A DNA stretch of 64,000 nucleotides, from the NCBI GenBank assembly GCA_003971905.1, contig RSEE01000001.1:186001-250000 (forward strand), written 5' to 3'. The notes below the pieces were generated by a model. That model had not been told where the DNA came from and made no database searches. It was given only the letters and a program-made list of their open reading frames with translations. The stretch comes from Moniliella sp. 'wahieum' (lineage: Eukaryota > Basidiomycota > Moniliellomycetes > Moniliellales > Moniliellaceae). This document shows, piece after piece, positions 35,794 to 46,538 of this stretch; within the stretch, counting starts at the first letter, position 1; the number at the start of each line of letters is the position of its first letter. A program made the position numbers and the translations under genes.

Positions 35794-37049
35794 ATGCGCC
35801 AGAAGCTTGTCATTGGCCTCTGTGCATTTGTCTGTCCTCTGGCTCTTCTGGCCTCGGGGCCACTCCAGCCCAAGCCCACCCAAGTCAAGGATTCACCGAC
35901 GCGTGGTCGCGTGGCTGACCTGCACGGCGATTTGGAGCATGCCCATCATGTCTTGCGCATGTGGGAGTAATTGATTCGAATGCTAATTGGGCTGCTGGAG
36001 ATTGACATCCTCGTTTCCACCGGCGACATTGTTGACCCGGGAGACGATACGATTGCTCTTACCGTCTCTTTGACCGTTGCGAGAACAGGCGCCTTTATCG
36101 GGTGGGCGTGTGCTCAACTCTCTGGGAAATCACGAGTTTATGAACGCAGCCGCGGATGGCGCTATGTGACAGAAGGTGCATCAAGTCGTTTGGGGGGCCG
36201 GTTGCCGCGGCGCAATGCCATGTCGGACCAGGGGTGGATCGGGCAGACATGGAGTGCCAACTACTCGGTAAACCATGTCGTATCGCTCCTTCTCCGAACA
36301 CCCTGGTGGCCAGCGCCAGGTCTCCATCCATCGGACCAACCAAGCTACCACCCTCCTCGGGCATCCTTTGTTCACGGCGGCATCACGCATGCTTATGCCG
36401 TCGTGGACCGGTCTAATCAACCAAGTTGGCCAATCGTTCCTTGACCGCCTCCTTGCCATGCCACTGGACAAACTCATCTGGTCATTTACCCCCCTCGACC
36501 CCCAGTGACGAGAGAGAGTTATATGGGTCGGATGGGCCCCTATGGTACCGCGGTTATGCTCTGGACTCGGAAGAAGAAGCCTGTGGGAATGCCGTCCAGG
36601 CATTGGGACGCACTTAGTACGCACCCTTCCCACGATGTGACTGGTGCCTTAGCTCAGGGACCAGTAAACCACCTCGTCATGGGTCACACGCCGCATTTTG
36701 ACGGCCACGTGGTGCGCTGCTCCCAGGCCCAAATCCTGCTCATTGACACGGGCATATCCCGTGCCTATGGAGGGGAACAGAGCGCTCTGGTCTTTGAAAA
36801 CGGACCTTGTTCCCGCGCGGGGGGGTCACAGTCGGTAGCAAGCACTTCAAACTGGGATCTGTTGTCTTTACTGTGGCGATGGACCCTTCCCCTCCCTTTT
36901 ACTGCAGGCGGGGAGGCTGGCGAGGCTAAGAGAGCTCTCGCCTCATTCGTGTGACGCAAACTCAGAAGGTCACGTCATACTACTACGGACGCCTACCCCG
37001 GACGGTCCTCCAGACCCAGCAAATCGTACAACTAGAGCTAAGACTATGA
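35794..37049 (+). CDS. Shewanella-like (SLP) metallophosphatase, secreted or ER, fragmented
   Basis: Metal-dependent phosphoesterase of the calcineurin fold. Start at 35794 gives a 22-residue signal-peptide-like N-terminus (basic MRQK, then a hydrophobic core ending ALLASG). Metal-binding motifs: VADLHGDLEHAHHVLR (GDxHG equivalent, about 35915), DILVSTGDIVDPGDDT (GDxVDRG type, about 36005), GNHEFMNAAADG (about 36125), FVHGGIT (about 36370) and the C-terminal MGHTPHFDGHVVRCSQ (about 36680) followed by LLIDTGISRAYGGEQSAL. The segment DGPLWYRGYA (about 36530) before GHT is typical for the SLP group of bacteria, plants, protists and fungi. The frame changes at about six or more places. The stop at 37049 is tentative; it is convergent with TPT1. 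Confidence 0.85.
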
Positions 37050-37158
37050 CCGCCTATCTCCCATGGGGGCCAGTAACTGATGCACTACCCACACTTGTTC
37101 GCATCCGTAGGCCAAATTACCTCTCCCGTCTTGGCGAGTTGGACATAGGCTACACAAC

Positions 37159-37987
37159 TCAGGGGAAGGATTCCCTGTTCGCGTTGTGCTTTTGCCTTCT
37201 TGCCTTGTGGATGCTTTTTGCGTGAGGAAAACTTAGGTTGTCCCTCTGCGATGGTCTTGGGGCTGCTCGGAGGTGGGGGGTGGGCGCGATGGATTCAGCG
37301 GTTGGTTTGGAAGGCTCTGTAGGGGGACTGTAGGGTTTCCCAGGAGTCAATACGGCCCATTGGATGCCTCCAAAAGGTCGATCCTTGCTCCAGCACTTTC
37401 TCGGGGTCCACATGAACCAAAATGGAGGATGAGGAACGCATCCCGCTGATCACGCCTCCGTCGGAAGGAAGTCCCTTGGCCAGGTGGATATGATTGCGTC
37501 CCATGGTCAGAAGCCCGCCGGTGGTGAGGATCGCTTCCCACGCTGTTTCAGTAGTGCCATGGATGAGAGTGTAGCGGGGCCCAGAAGCCACCACTGCAGA
37601 GGGCGCGGCAGCAGCCAAGTGGTTGGGGAGCGTGGCAGCGGTCAAGCGGGTCATCTCAACGGCATCCACGTCTTTGATACTGTGGCCTTGAACAGCCCGT
37701 AGGAGCCATCCTTCCTGCTCCTGTACAAGCTCGTAGCGTTTCTTGCTGTCAGCGGCAACGAGGGCGTGAATGTCGGCTTCGGTGGGAGCGTGGGTAAGGG
37801 CAGTCCCGTCGTCGCCGGGGAGAGAGGGCAACTGGATCTTGCTCACCCGCGGCACAGAGAGCAGGGCGGAGAGCGGGACGAACCCATCGGGGCGCATGGG
37901 AAGTTTGTGTGCCTGCGCGCCATGACGCAGCAGGTAGGCCAGCGTCTTGGACAGCTGCACTGTCGGCGACTCGGGTGGACGCGGCAT
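37159..37987 (-). CDS. TPT1: tRNA 2'-phosphotransferase
   Basis: Removes the 2'-phosphate left at the splice junction of tRNAs and passes it to NAD+, giving ADP-ribose 1'',2''-cyclic phosphate. Start at 37987: MPRPPESPTVQLSKTLAYLL followed by RHGAQ, with the catalytic Arg-His pair. Further landmarks: RPDGFVPLSALL, a DSKKRYEL segment, GHSIKDVD, LIHGTTETAWEAIL, GRNHIHLAKGLP, the SGMRSSSSILVHVD segment with the catalytic Arg, and FWRHP...AVLTPGKPYSP. After FWRHP (about 37360) the frame changes, which fits two shortened runs (CCC and GGGG) in an otherwise normal NG-AVLTPG junction; the true end is then the stop at 37159, after a basic tail. Length fits the family. The upstream frame stays open to 38392 but is not conserved. 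Confidence 0.93.
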
Positions 37988-38863
37988 GGCGGTGGGGGGT
38001 AAAAGAGATGCGAATACCAAAAAATGCTGGCCATATTCAATTTCAATTTTGTCGGTTGGCGATGACTTCGATGACTTGGCCAGCTCCAGCGAAGGGCTTC
38101 TGATGGGGCAGCTATTGATTAGATGCATCGGGTTTGCTTCAAGAGCCCTTTCAACTGCCTTTACTTGAGCCGTATAAGCGCGACTTGTGCGCGACTTGTG
38201 CATGAGGCACCAAGCCGCGCATGGCTGCTGCAAGAGCATCACGTGCATCACGCGCACTACGCCTGATGCATGACATGCATGACAGCCGATGAGACGGAAG
38301 CTCACTCCAATTTCCAATTCTGCCGCGCGCGTCTGCCACTTCCCGCTTACCTCGTCTCGCTCTGCCCTCGTTCCTCCCGCCGCCGCCCCCAAGAAGAATG
38401 CACGCCAACTCAGAGTACCTGCAGCCTCCTTGCTATCTGGTCTCCTCTCCCGCTCAGTTTTGTCTGGCGCAGTGCAGTGCCAAAGAAGTTAACATCTCAC
38501 CGCGGTGCCCCCGCCATCGCCCCTCCCTCCTTTTCGCACAACCACAGCCCACGAACGTTGAGCACACAATGCACCAATGCGGGCCGCGCGAGGACTCCGC
38601 CTCGGCTGTCAGGCGGCCAAAGGGAGTAGAAATGTACATTGAGTAGAACCTGATCAGGAATACCTCATGGGTAAGCTGGAAGTAGCTAAAGCCATGCCTA
38701 GCATTGGTAACCTCCCCCCCCTCTCACGCACACGGGAGGGAGAAGCAAGACGTCGTCTCAGGGCGATGAGAAAATGGGATGGCACGGGCTTGTAAGGGCT
38801 TGTACGGGCTGATACGGGCTTCAGCGCGCGGCGCTAAGCGATTAAAGCTTAGGACCGGCATAA
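37988..38863. other. Intergenic region with small palindromic repeats
   Basis: No gene. 38215-38290 holds CATGACATGCATGACAG and GTGCATCACGCG units; 38780-38825 repeats GGGCTTGTAAGGGCTTGTAC units about three times. Confidence 0.5.
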
Positions 38864-39516
38864 TCACATAAGCAAGCACCCTTCCTGCTTGGCCGACGGG
38901 GAGGGAGGCCTAGATGGTTCGGGCTGCATGCCCTTTTCGCTCTCTTGCAGGGCCAGCTGGAAGGCCTCGTCTGAACACGCCTCGTTGGGTTAGCATACGA
39001 CGTCAGTGTTGGCAAAAAGGAGCGGTACGCACCGACGTTGGTGTTGTCCAACGCTGACACCTCATATAGGGTACACCCAGGTCCTTGGCCAGCGCCTGGG
39101 CATCTTCCGCAGGCACCTGGCGGATCTGGTCCAAATCGGATTTTTGGCCAATGAGCACGGCGGGGATGACTTCGGTGCCAGTGTAATCAGTGATCTTGGC
39201 GTGGATCGTGGTGATAAGGTCAAAGGACGCGCGGCTGGATAGGGCAAAGACGAGGAGGTATGCATGGATACCGAGCGAGTGACGTGTATTGAGGATGCTG
39301 AACTCGTCCTGCCCCGCCGTGTCGTAGATCTCACACTGGAATGTACGCCCACGGTACTGGATGTCCTTCTGCAGCACGGTCTCGATGGTGGGGTAGTACT
39401 TATCGTCGAACTTTCCCTCGGTGTAGCGTTTGAGGAGGGATGACTTGCCAACGCCGCGCGAGCCCAATCACGAGCTTGCGCCGCAACTTCGTCTCGGGGT
39501 TGGCAAAGGAGGACAT
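38864..39516 (-). CDS. RHB1: Rheb-type small GTPase
   Basis: Farnesylated Ras-family GTPase that activates TORC1 in many fungi. Start at 39516: MSSFANPETKLRRKLVI, then the P-loop GSRGVGKSSLLKRY with Arg at the position of Ras Gly12, as in Rheb. Switch I is YYPTIE, switch II DTAGQDEFSILN, followed by HSLGIHAYLLVFALSSRASF, the base-recognition loop GQKSDLD (Gln where Asn is usual) and EVSALDNTNV. A 62-bp intron (38971-39032, GTGCGT...CAG, branch TGCTAAC) leads to the last exon DEAFQLALQESEKGM...KQEGCLLM, whose CLLM is a CaaX box favouring farnesyl. Frame breaks lie just before the P-loop (about 39465) and near 39058. Length is typical. Confidence 0.93.
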
Positions 39517-40112
39517 GATGGTGGTTCAAAAGGACAGAGGTGTACGGGATCAGCTGGTGACAGCTCCAGCACGATTAACGTATCATCGTGTTGATTACCT
39601 AACGCATGGATCCTATTTTCTAAGGTCGAGATGAGGCTTTCACCATTCACCACGATTAAAAGCTTTTATGCATGCCAGTTGAAGTTCATCTTCGCAGCTC
39701 TCAACTCAGCCTGAGCACCAACCCCAACCTTCAGCGTCTCCAACCATTCGTGCCAACCATTCGTGTCAACCATCGTGTTCATGAGGTTACGAGTCCATAT
39801 CATATCCGCATTCTCTAGTGTCATCGGCCTCGATTCACATTCATCCATCTTCACATCCACAGCATCTCAAGAAGTACCGCGGGTTTCAAGCTGCGCTACC
39901 TGTAGCACACTGATTAGGCTACAAGCAATCCAGATGATCGATGAGTACTGAGTGGGCATAATCGATAATCAGAGTAACATAGCTGACTTGAAGGCAGAGA
40001 GTGATCATAATCGATGTATGTGCCGCGGCATGCTTCTCAGATGTCATACATATAAGCGGGCAGATATAGTACTCCCGGCCTGGATGGTTTTGACGAGCGT
40101 TTTGGACCCGAT
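39517..40112. other. Intergenic region
   Basis: Promoter side of RHB1 and 3' flank of the SET gene. No coding segment or repeat recognised. Confidence 0.45.
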
Positions 40113-41883
40113 TCAGGCGTCCCAAAAGGCGTCCCAGTCGGCCTCAGTAGGCGCAGCGATAAGCGCATCGAGTCGCCCCAGCAGTCCCTGGATCATCTCC
40201 ATCTGCTCCCCCAAAAGCGCAGCTGAAAAGTCCACCAACCTCTGGCCATCAGGAGGCAGTGAGGTCATTTGTTGCACGCGCGCGAGCGCAGCGGCGTATC
40301 GCGGAGCCGGGCAAGCGCGCCGAAGGGCGTGGCAAGGAGCTTGGCCGCGTTGAGCGAGTTGCCTGCCGACCGCACTAGCCCCGACACGGCCTTCTGCCAC
40401 CGATCCAGGTTTTGCTGTGTTGCTTCGTGGTCGGATTTGTAACAGGAAAGACACCACATGGTCATGGTGGTACGCCAACTAGGGTGGGTAGGTACCGGCT
40501 GCTCTTGGATAGTCCAATCACCTGCGTACCCTGCTTCGTCCAGTACGGTGCGGGGGTGAAGCGGGTGGCCCGGTTCCAACTTCAACATCAAGGCCAGCCC
40601 CTCCAGCACAGCGTTCACTGCCTCGTCTAGATTCACGTCGTTGTATCGGTTCCATCCGGTTTTGTCATCGCGTGTCAGGACAAAGCCATACTCAGCAAAG
40701 AGGAACTGAAGTCAGAAGCAGGCTTGGGTCAGGACCGATAGTTACTAACACGGCAGGAAAAACACAGTCAACGTACCGGGTTCGAATGCGGGCCGTACTG
40801 GAGGCAGATGGCATCGCCTTTGCGCAGCCCGCGCCAATGATCTCCATCCTTCTGCGCGTCGGTATTGGGTGGAGCGCACAGGTCCAACCCCCCACGCGCG
40901 GTGTGGTGCACGCGAAACGCGGTCGCAAGGTCATTCGTATGATTTGCCATATCAATAATGGGCATCAAGGTAAAGTTGTCAGCTCGTGGAGCAAGTTGCA
41001 GCTCGTAGAAGATGCACCGGCTGGGTCGGTGAGGAAGCAAAGGTCAGATCTGCAATACCCACAAGCAGCACAGGGGAAACACTGTTTACGCATAGCCAGC
41101 CCCAGACAAATACCTCCTTCGAAAGAAGAGGGAGAGGCGTACGCCAGCGCTCGGGAGTTGGCACATCGGGGAAGAGACGATCGCGAAGCGCGTTGGTGGT
41201 GGGAACATGCTCGTAGGCAGTACAAGTTGCGGCCCAGTCGCGACGGAAACGATGGTAGACCGCTTCTACCAGGGTGCGCACCCGAGGGGTGAAGGAGGCC
41301 CAGAGAGTCGAATAAAATTCATACGAGTCCGACGGTGGGCGAGCAATGCGGTGGGCATACAGGTAGATCCAGAGTGGGTGGGTGGAGAAGAGGGAATCGG
41401 GCATGCTATCAATCATCGGGGTGAAAGTAGCGAGAGGGGGAGGTAGCCTGTCGCGAGGGAACTGACGACAAACTGCAAGATAGAGCGCAACAAGTGCAGT
41501 GTGGCTCAGAGGACCAGGCGTTGCGTGGGAGTCGACGGTACCAGGGCGGGCATGAGAGGCAGTACCCCAGTCGGGATTGCGCTCATGGTCATCCACAGCG
41601 GTTGGGGGTTCTGGGAGTGGGGCCCAAAGAGGGGAGGGGCGTGGGATGAGAGATGGAGGAAAGACGGAGCGAATAGTCTTGATATTGAGCAGGGCACTGG
41701 ACGGCACACTGAGTACGGTCTGGCCAGGGACGACGGCGTCGGCGAGAACGAGGGTGCGGCCCTGGTCTGGGGTGTGGTGAATGTGCACAAGCGGGGGGCG
41801 GGGCTCCTGGGGCGCACCAGAAGAGCTGGGCGCAGTCTGAGCCGAGTGTGCTGCGACAAAGTCCAGCAGCAATTGCTCCATTG
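40113..41883 (-). CDS. SET-domain protein-lysine methyltransferase (RuBisCO LSMT/RKM-like)
   Basis: SAM-dependent lysine methyltransferase of the class that modifies ribosomal proteins or elongation factors. Start at 41883: MEQLLLDFVAAHSAQTA. The N-SET part has GRTLVLADAVVPGQTVLSVP (about 41700-41760). The long iSET insert has FTPMIDSMPDSLFSTHPLWI (about 41360-41420), then EVFVWGWLCVNS (about 41110) and RCIFYELQLAP. The catalytic end is PIIDMANH and YGPHSN, joined by an intron (40706-40776, GTACGT...CAG) to PFLFAEYGFVLTRDD. The split YG...N..LFAEYGF is the usual SET pseudoknot. A helical substrate-binding-like region rich in LDEA and NLDRWQKAVSGLV follows and ends DWDAFWDA. Another intron or break lies near 41030-41100, and one frame break near 40320. 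Exact substrate cannot be told. Confidence 0.87.
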
Positions 41884-42304
41884 GACCTCTGAGCTCGAGC
41901 TTCAAGACGGGGCGCGGGAGCCAGCCAGCGTGGTTGAGAAGGTGCAGGGTGGGGATGCTTTGGGCGAGAAAATCCAAGTGCAGCAGGCCAATGAACAATG
42001 GAATTAATGGCCGTCGATATCTAACGTTCAAAAATCTGAGCCTTTGCTAGTAGCGCGTAGGCCATTTTTGCCATTTGAAAGCTGGAAAGACGCAGGAAAG
42101 CGCGTGCGGTTGCAATTGAAACCAAGCGCAGCTGGTTATACGTGCGAGCTGGCACGAATAGGTGCGCTTATTTCATCTACGTCCTTAGCTAAGAATTAGT
42201 CCTGAACCCCGCCAAAGCTGAGGCCGTGCACTGACCTCTCCTTGGTGGGTTCATCGCGGCCTCCTCGTCTCCCGCCACCGCTGTCAACACACACCCCAGT
42301 TACC
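41884..42304. promoter_or_regulatory. Divergent promoter region SET/SnoaL-like gene
   Basis: About 420 bp between divergent starts. No repeat or coding segment seen. Confidence 0.4.
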
Positions 42305-42843
42305 ATGGCCGACGCCCTCACTGAGCTCACGTCCTTTGTCAAGGACTTCTATGTTCTCTCCGACAAGAACACCGGCCCCAGTCCTGCCCAGTACGCCGCC
42401 GCCTTTGCACCGGAGCCAGATCTGGAGTACGTTCAGGTTGGCGCTATGGCCCCTGCCACAACTCTTGCGGCCATCAGTGCCTGGCGCGCACCAGCTTGGG
42501 AGGACATTTTGCGTCGCCATCACCGTGTTCATGGAATTATATCCCGCGGCCGGTTTGCCGCTGACGACAACTGGTCCGTGGGACGTGCTGGTCCGCGGGG
42601 ACCTTGCGTCGGGCCGAAAGGATGGCTCGCTCCGCTATGTTAGCTTCACTTCGCGGTTCAAGGTGGCCGCGCTCAATGCAAATGGCGAGCGTAAAATCAC
42701 GTTGTACCAAGTCTGGCTGGTACGTGGACCTGCTTTCGACAACGAAGGCTGTTTTTTTCTGTGCGGATGGACTAACCAAGGAAAAACAGACCCCCGAATC
42801 AATTACCCCGGAGGCTCAAGCCGAGTACAACAAGTTGGCGTGA
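42305..42843 (+). CDS. Small SnoaL/NTF2-like protein
   Basis: Probable alpha+beta-barrel protein of about 150 residues. Start at 42305: MADALTELTSFVKDFYVLSD. It continues with PSPAQYAAAFAPEPDLEYVQ, an Ala-rich helix and EDILRRHHRVHG. After a frame change near 42520 it continues YPAAGLPL, DVLVRGDLASGRKDGSLRYV and SFTSRFKVA...GERKITLYQVWL. A 70-bp intron (42720-42789, GTACGT...CAG, branch ACTAAC) leads to TPESITPEAQAEYNKLA. The alternation of a helical N-terminal part with later beta strands of the type DVLVRGxL...RYVSFTSRFKV fits SnoaL-like folds; the enzyme or binding role is unknown. Confidence 0.7.
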
Positions 42844-43923
42844 TATTCATTGTTGTGAGGGGTCGCTACCTGGAGGAATTGACCAGGGAAAACATGGCTC
42901 GAAAATGAGAGTCGAACCCATGACTTCATTTCTTGATCCGGGACGCGTATCCGCCTCGCTCTCCAGTTGGGGCTGGAGCAGCTGCAGAACCACACAGTCT
43001 AGCAATTGTCATTCTCATTTATCTCCTGCATGCGATCCCTTTCTGTATGCTTTTTTCTGCGCAATACGGTACTACCGAAGGATGCTCATCAAAATGCATG
43101 ATGGGGTTAAGTCCAGGTTGGAATACGGAAAGAGGCATATGCCTGCGCCAGGCGGGAATGGGTTGGACGTGGTGTGTTTGTGAATGAGCACACAAGAGTC
43201 GGTATGCGGGCTATTCGTCCACGGAGGTTGCTGTTTCTACCGATGCAAAAGACCTCTCTGGTACAGGCTAATGTAGTAAGATCACGCCCAAAAGGAGTTA
43301 CATTATTTCTTGTGTGCTGTATACTCTGGAGGGGGGGGGGTGCCGATGATGCGTTCGTCGATGAACTTGATTCCACAACGGGAAACGCCGCATAATCAGC
43401 AGCTGGCCCCGGAGAGCTTCAGCAGCTAGCTAACGAGCTTCCGTGTGCCCCAAGACAAGATAAATCCACACCCAGATGCATCAAGTATAGTCACTCCGTC
43501 GGGTGCTCAATACCAGTGTGCTGACGCTCCACACACCACCAGGGTTAACCTGGTGGCCTAGTGACCTAGTGACCGCTCTGACCCTCCTTACATCGGAAGG
43601 GTGCGTGCAGTCGATGCCAGGGAACGACAACTTCGGAGCAGGCAAGCCCGGGGGAGGTGTGGGGTGCTGGGAACAACACCAGACCCTCAGTACTGTCCCC
43701 GTGCAGTGCGTGTCTGCGGAGTTAGTCGCGAGGGATGTTTTTGGTAAGCATCGCTTCGCACCAGAGCATGTAGAACCGCATCTACTCGGTGTAGACCCAG
43801 CTGTGCCAGCCAGGAAAGGAGCACTAGGCCAGTCCCGACCTGTCCGCAGTACCTGCTCTCCACTCCGACCCATAAAGGACAAAAGCACAGGTGGTAGTAC
43901 TATAATACCACACAACACATGCC
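42844..43923. other. Intergenic region
   Basis: Contains a degenerate tRNA-like stretch near 42890-42985 (see rejected items), a G10 run at 43331-43340 and two CCTAGTGAC units near 43556-43573. No gene recognised. Confidence 0.4.
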
Positions 43924-44010
43924 GGATGAACGGGTCGGTTTAGGTTCAGCGTTTCTTTGTCCCAGCCACAAGCTCTGCCCAAGGATATGCATACCGAATA
44001 GACCTTCAAC
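43924..44010 (+). repeat. Dispersed repeat R1, copy 2
   Basis: ATGAACGGGTCGGTTTAGG, then CAGCGTTTC, TTGTCCCAGCC and AAGCTCTG, then ATACCGAATAGACCTTCAAC; similar to 15781-15885. Here it lies upstream of the LINE RT fragment instead of behind a LINE end. Confidence 0.7.
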
Positions 44011-44469
44011 ACGCGGATCCCCCCGACCCAGTCTCCAAGACCAACCAACTTAACTGGGGAGGGCTGCCTCAGCCGCGCAGCAAGTACCCTCACCGGCTTA
44101 TCCACCATTGCCCTCTCACTCCAGAGACCCAGACAAGCCTCGAAAAGCTCCATCCTGTTGGAGATGCGAACCCCTTCAACCTCGGTTCGGGCACAGCCTT
44201 TGGCAACACAACCCGCCGCACTCATCCTTCCCATCATACAGGCCGAGTGGTATCGCCGAGCACCTCACCCCCGCCGACGCGACGGACAGTAACCGTGTCT
44301 GTCAGACTCACGCCGTGCTAGGGGGCCCTTGGCCCACTAGGCCCGTATGGGCACTATGGCGTGATTCTTATCAGTTGGGAGATCCTGTGTCCACCTCTCG
44401 ACTGTGCCCCCTTCCTGAGGAGGTACATATACCTCCTGTGCGTCCATAGATGTATGCAATCTATCTGCA

Positions 44470-46082
44470 CCCTTTCCCCCATCTCCGTTCCTGACAGGTT
44501 AGATCCCACTCAGCCTTCCAGGCTCGCGAGCCCCGCGGACATCTCTCCTCCACGGCCTCGGCCGCCCTCCTCCCCGCCCCCGATGTCCGCCCGTCCGCAC
44601 GGCACACTGCCGCCGTGCGCTGACTTCTACCAGGACGCCTTGCAGGTCGGCGTCAGGCCCCTCACCCCCCTCCCGTGGCCGCTGTCCCCCACGCGGACCC
44701 CCTCCCCGCCACGGCGCGTGAGACGGCCCCTTCCGTTCCGGAATCCCCTACCCCTGGCCTGGCCGTGACCGACGCTCGCGCCCTCATCACCGCCACTATT
44801 CAGGCCCTCCTCCCCTACCTCTACTTCCCCGCCCACCCCACCCCTGCTGCCCGCCGCTCCGCCATCCCTCTCCTGACAGTGTCGAGGGGATTTGGACGAA
44901 ATCGACTTTGTGCCACTTTGATTGCCACATTTCCATCGATGTTGGGGCAAGTCTATCCGGGTGGACCCAACCCCTCCTACGTGCGGCCCTCGAATGCGAC
45001 CGCTCCGTTGACTTTCTCACCGCCCTCACCAAGGGTATTTACCACGGAACTGCTCCGGACCGTGTGCTCCTGCTTGCCTCCCGCCTTACCCCCCTTGGAG
45101 AAGGCAACGACGGGAGGTATCCGCCCCATGGCCTTTGGGGAGCTGATCTACGGCCTGTGTGCCAAAGGCATCACTGGAGCGACCGCTCCCGATAGCTGGC
45201 TTCTCCCCATCACTCAGCTGCGAGTAGCATCGCAAAACAGAGTGGAGCCTATCGGGCGGATGGTCGAGCGCATGGCAGCGACATGCGGGGAGAATGACGA
45301 GAGGGAGGGGGAGCTGGACGATGTATTGGCCGAAATTGATGCCTTCATCTGCACGGAGTTCAGACGGATCCAGAGCGACGAGGACCCCCAAGGTATGAAG
45401 GATGGCCACTTCGACATCTTCATGAGCTTTTGCCTCTCCGGATGGGAGGATGCGGCAGGCAGCCCGCTCTACTTGTATATCGCGCCCCATGCACGTGCTG
45501 CGGCCAACGAGGTCAACGACTATCTTATATTACCACTTATGATGACCGTCGGATGCACGCACGGCGACGGCGAACGCATTTACGAAGGAACGCCAGCGCT
45601 GCCGGGAGATGAGAGAGAAGAGCCGACAAGGACAGCTCCAGAAGCTGGACGATGCCGGCGGTCGCAATGTGGTCGAGCACAGCAACCCGCTCAGCCACAC
45701 TTGGCTCTCCTCCCCATTCCATCAGCCCGTGCCTCCGGCTCAGCGACAAGCATGTTGAGGTTTGGTCTCCAGACCGCACGCTGTGCTGCTCCATACGCAG
45801 CATATGTCCATCCCCGACGCCCACATCCACAACGAGCCGACTGTGGAGGAGGAGGATGGGACGAGGCGTGGGAGGAAGGTAATGCGCACTGATTACAGCG
45901 TGATGGGGCCTGGAGCAATCGGAGGATCAGGAATGGAGGAGGACCACGCTGCTCAACTCGGGAACGCAGGAGGCGCTGGCTGCGTACCGGAAGGTGCCCA
46001 ACCCTACTCTCCAGCGTGGAACGGGGGCTACGAGGGCGAACAGGATGGAACGGTGGCTAAGGTGGCGAGCAGGCTGGGAGTG
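44470..46082 (+). mobile_element. Non-LTR retrotransposon fragment with partial reverse transcriptase
   Basis: The first part encodes the palm/fingers region of a LINE-type reverse transcriptase: CHFDCHISIDVGASLSGWTQ-like text (about 44910-44965), FLTALTKGIYHG, LLASRLTPLEK, then GRIRPMAFGELIYGLCAKGI (about 45115-45175, read across one frame change). That last motif is characteristic of non-LTR RTs (RPIAxGExxYRLxAK). Next come LRVASQNRVEPIGRMVERMA and the segment DVLAEIDAFICTEFRRIQSD. No catalytic YADD block is seen, so the middle is missing or scrambled. The last part (45806-45946) carries SIPDAHIHNEPTVEEEDGT and VMGPGAIGGSGMEE, shared with 15218-15358, and ends RMERWLRWRAGWE. Several frame changes; a dead copy. 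Confidence 0.65.
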
Positions 46083-46150
46083 AAGCTTGAAGCCCCATCA
46101 GGTGACCGGCCCGCAGGCCCGGTGGTCTCCTAGTTGGAAAAAAGATGGAA

Positions 46151-46206
46151 CGGCAAGCGGGGAGCGGCAAGCGGGGAGCGGCAAGCGGGGAGCGGCAAGC
46201 GGGGAG
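46151..46206 (+). repeat. Tandem repeat, 4 x 14 bp
   Basis: Four exact copies of CGGCAAGCGGGGAG in a row. Confidence 0.97.
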
Positions 46207-46404
46207 AGGATAACGCAGACACTGTCAAGGCAGGCCTGAAATTTGAAATGCAAAACGGGACTGAGAAGCGGAAAAGAGGGTCCAAAGGAGCCGATGGGCG
46301 ATCGTGAGGTGTGACGCGTGAGGTGTGACGTGTGAGTATCTGGCCGAGAGTATGTGCTTGCAGGCCACTGCGACACTCTACCACCCCCTCCGTGACAGGG
46401 TGAT

Positions 46405-46538
46405 GCATGATGCATGATATATGATGCACGTTGCATGACATGTGCATGCCACATGTCACATGTCACGTGTCACATGCATCACATGTCATGCATGTCACTA
46501 GTCACTAGTCACTCTAGTCACTAGTCACTGTGACATGT
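46405..46538. repeat. Short palindromic repeat mosaic
   Basis: TGATGCATGATGCATGAT, then ACATGTCACATGTCACGTG, then CATGTCATGCATGTC and ACTAGTCACTAGTCACTC repeated. All units are 6-8 bp words centred on CATG, GCATGC, CACGTG or CTAG. The same words recur at 46680-46715. Confidence 0.8.

Noticed and set aside
37988-38392. An upstream in-frame extension of TPT1
   Set aside because: The frame is open but the sequence is a repeat-bearing intergenic region; the conserved protein begins at the Met at 37987.
42890-42985. tRNA-like sequence on the minus strand with a good B box (GGTTCGACTC) and an A-box-like AGCCCCAACTGG
   Set aside because: Only a partial acceptor stem, no normal U8, and no anticodon arm that folds. 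It may be a decayed tRNA or a tRNA-derived SINE head, but I cannot support a gene.
46151-46538. CRISPR-like arrangement of repeats
   Set aside because: Repeats are contiguous without unique spacers and the genome is fungal.
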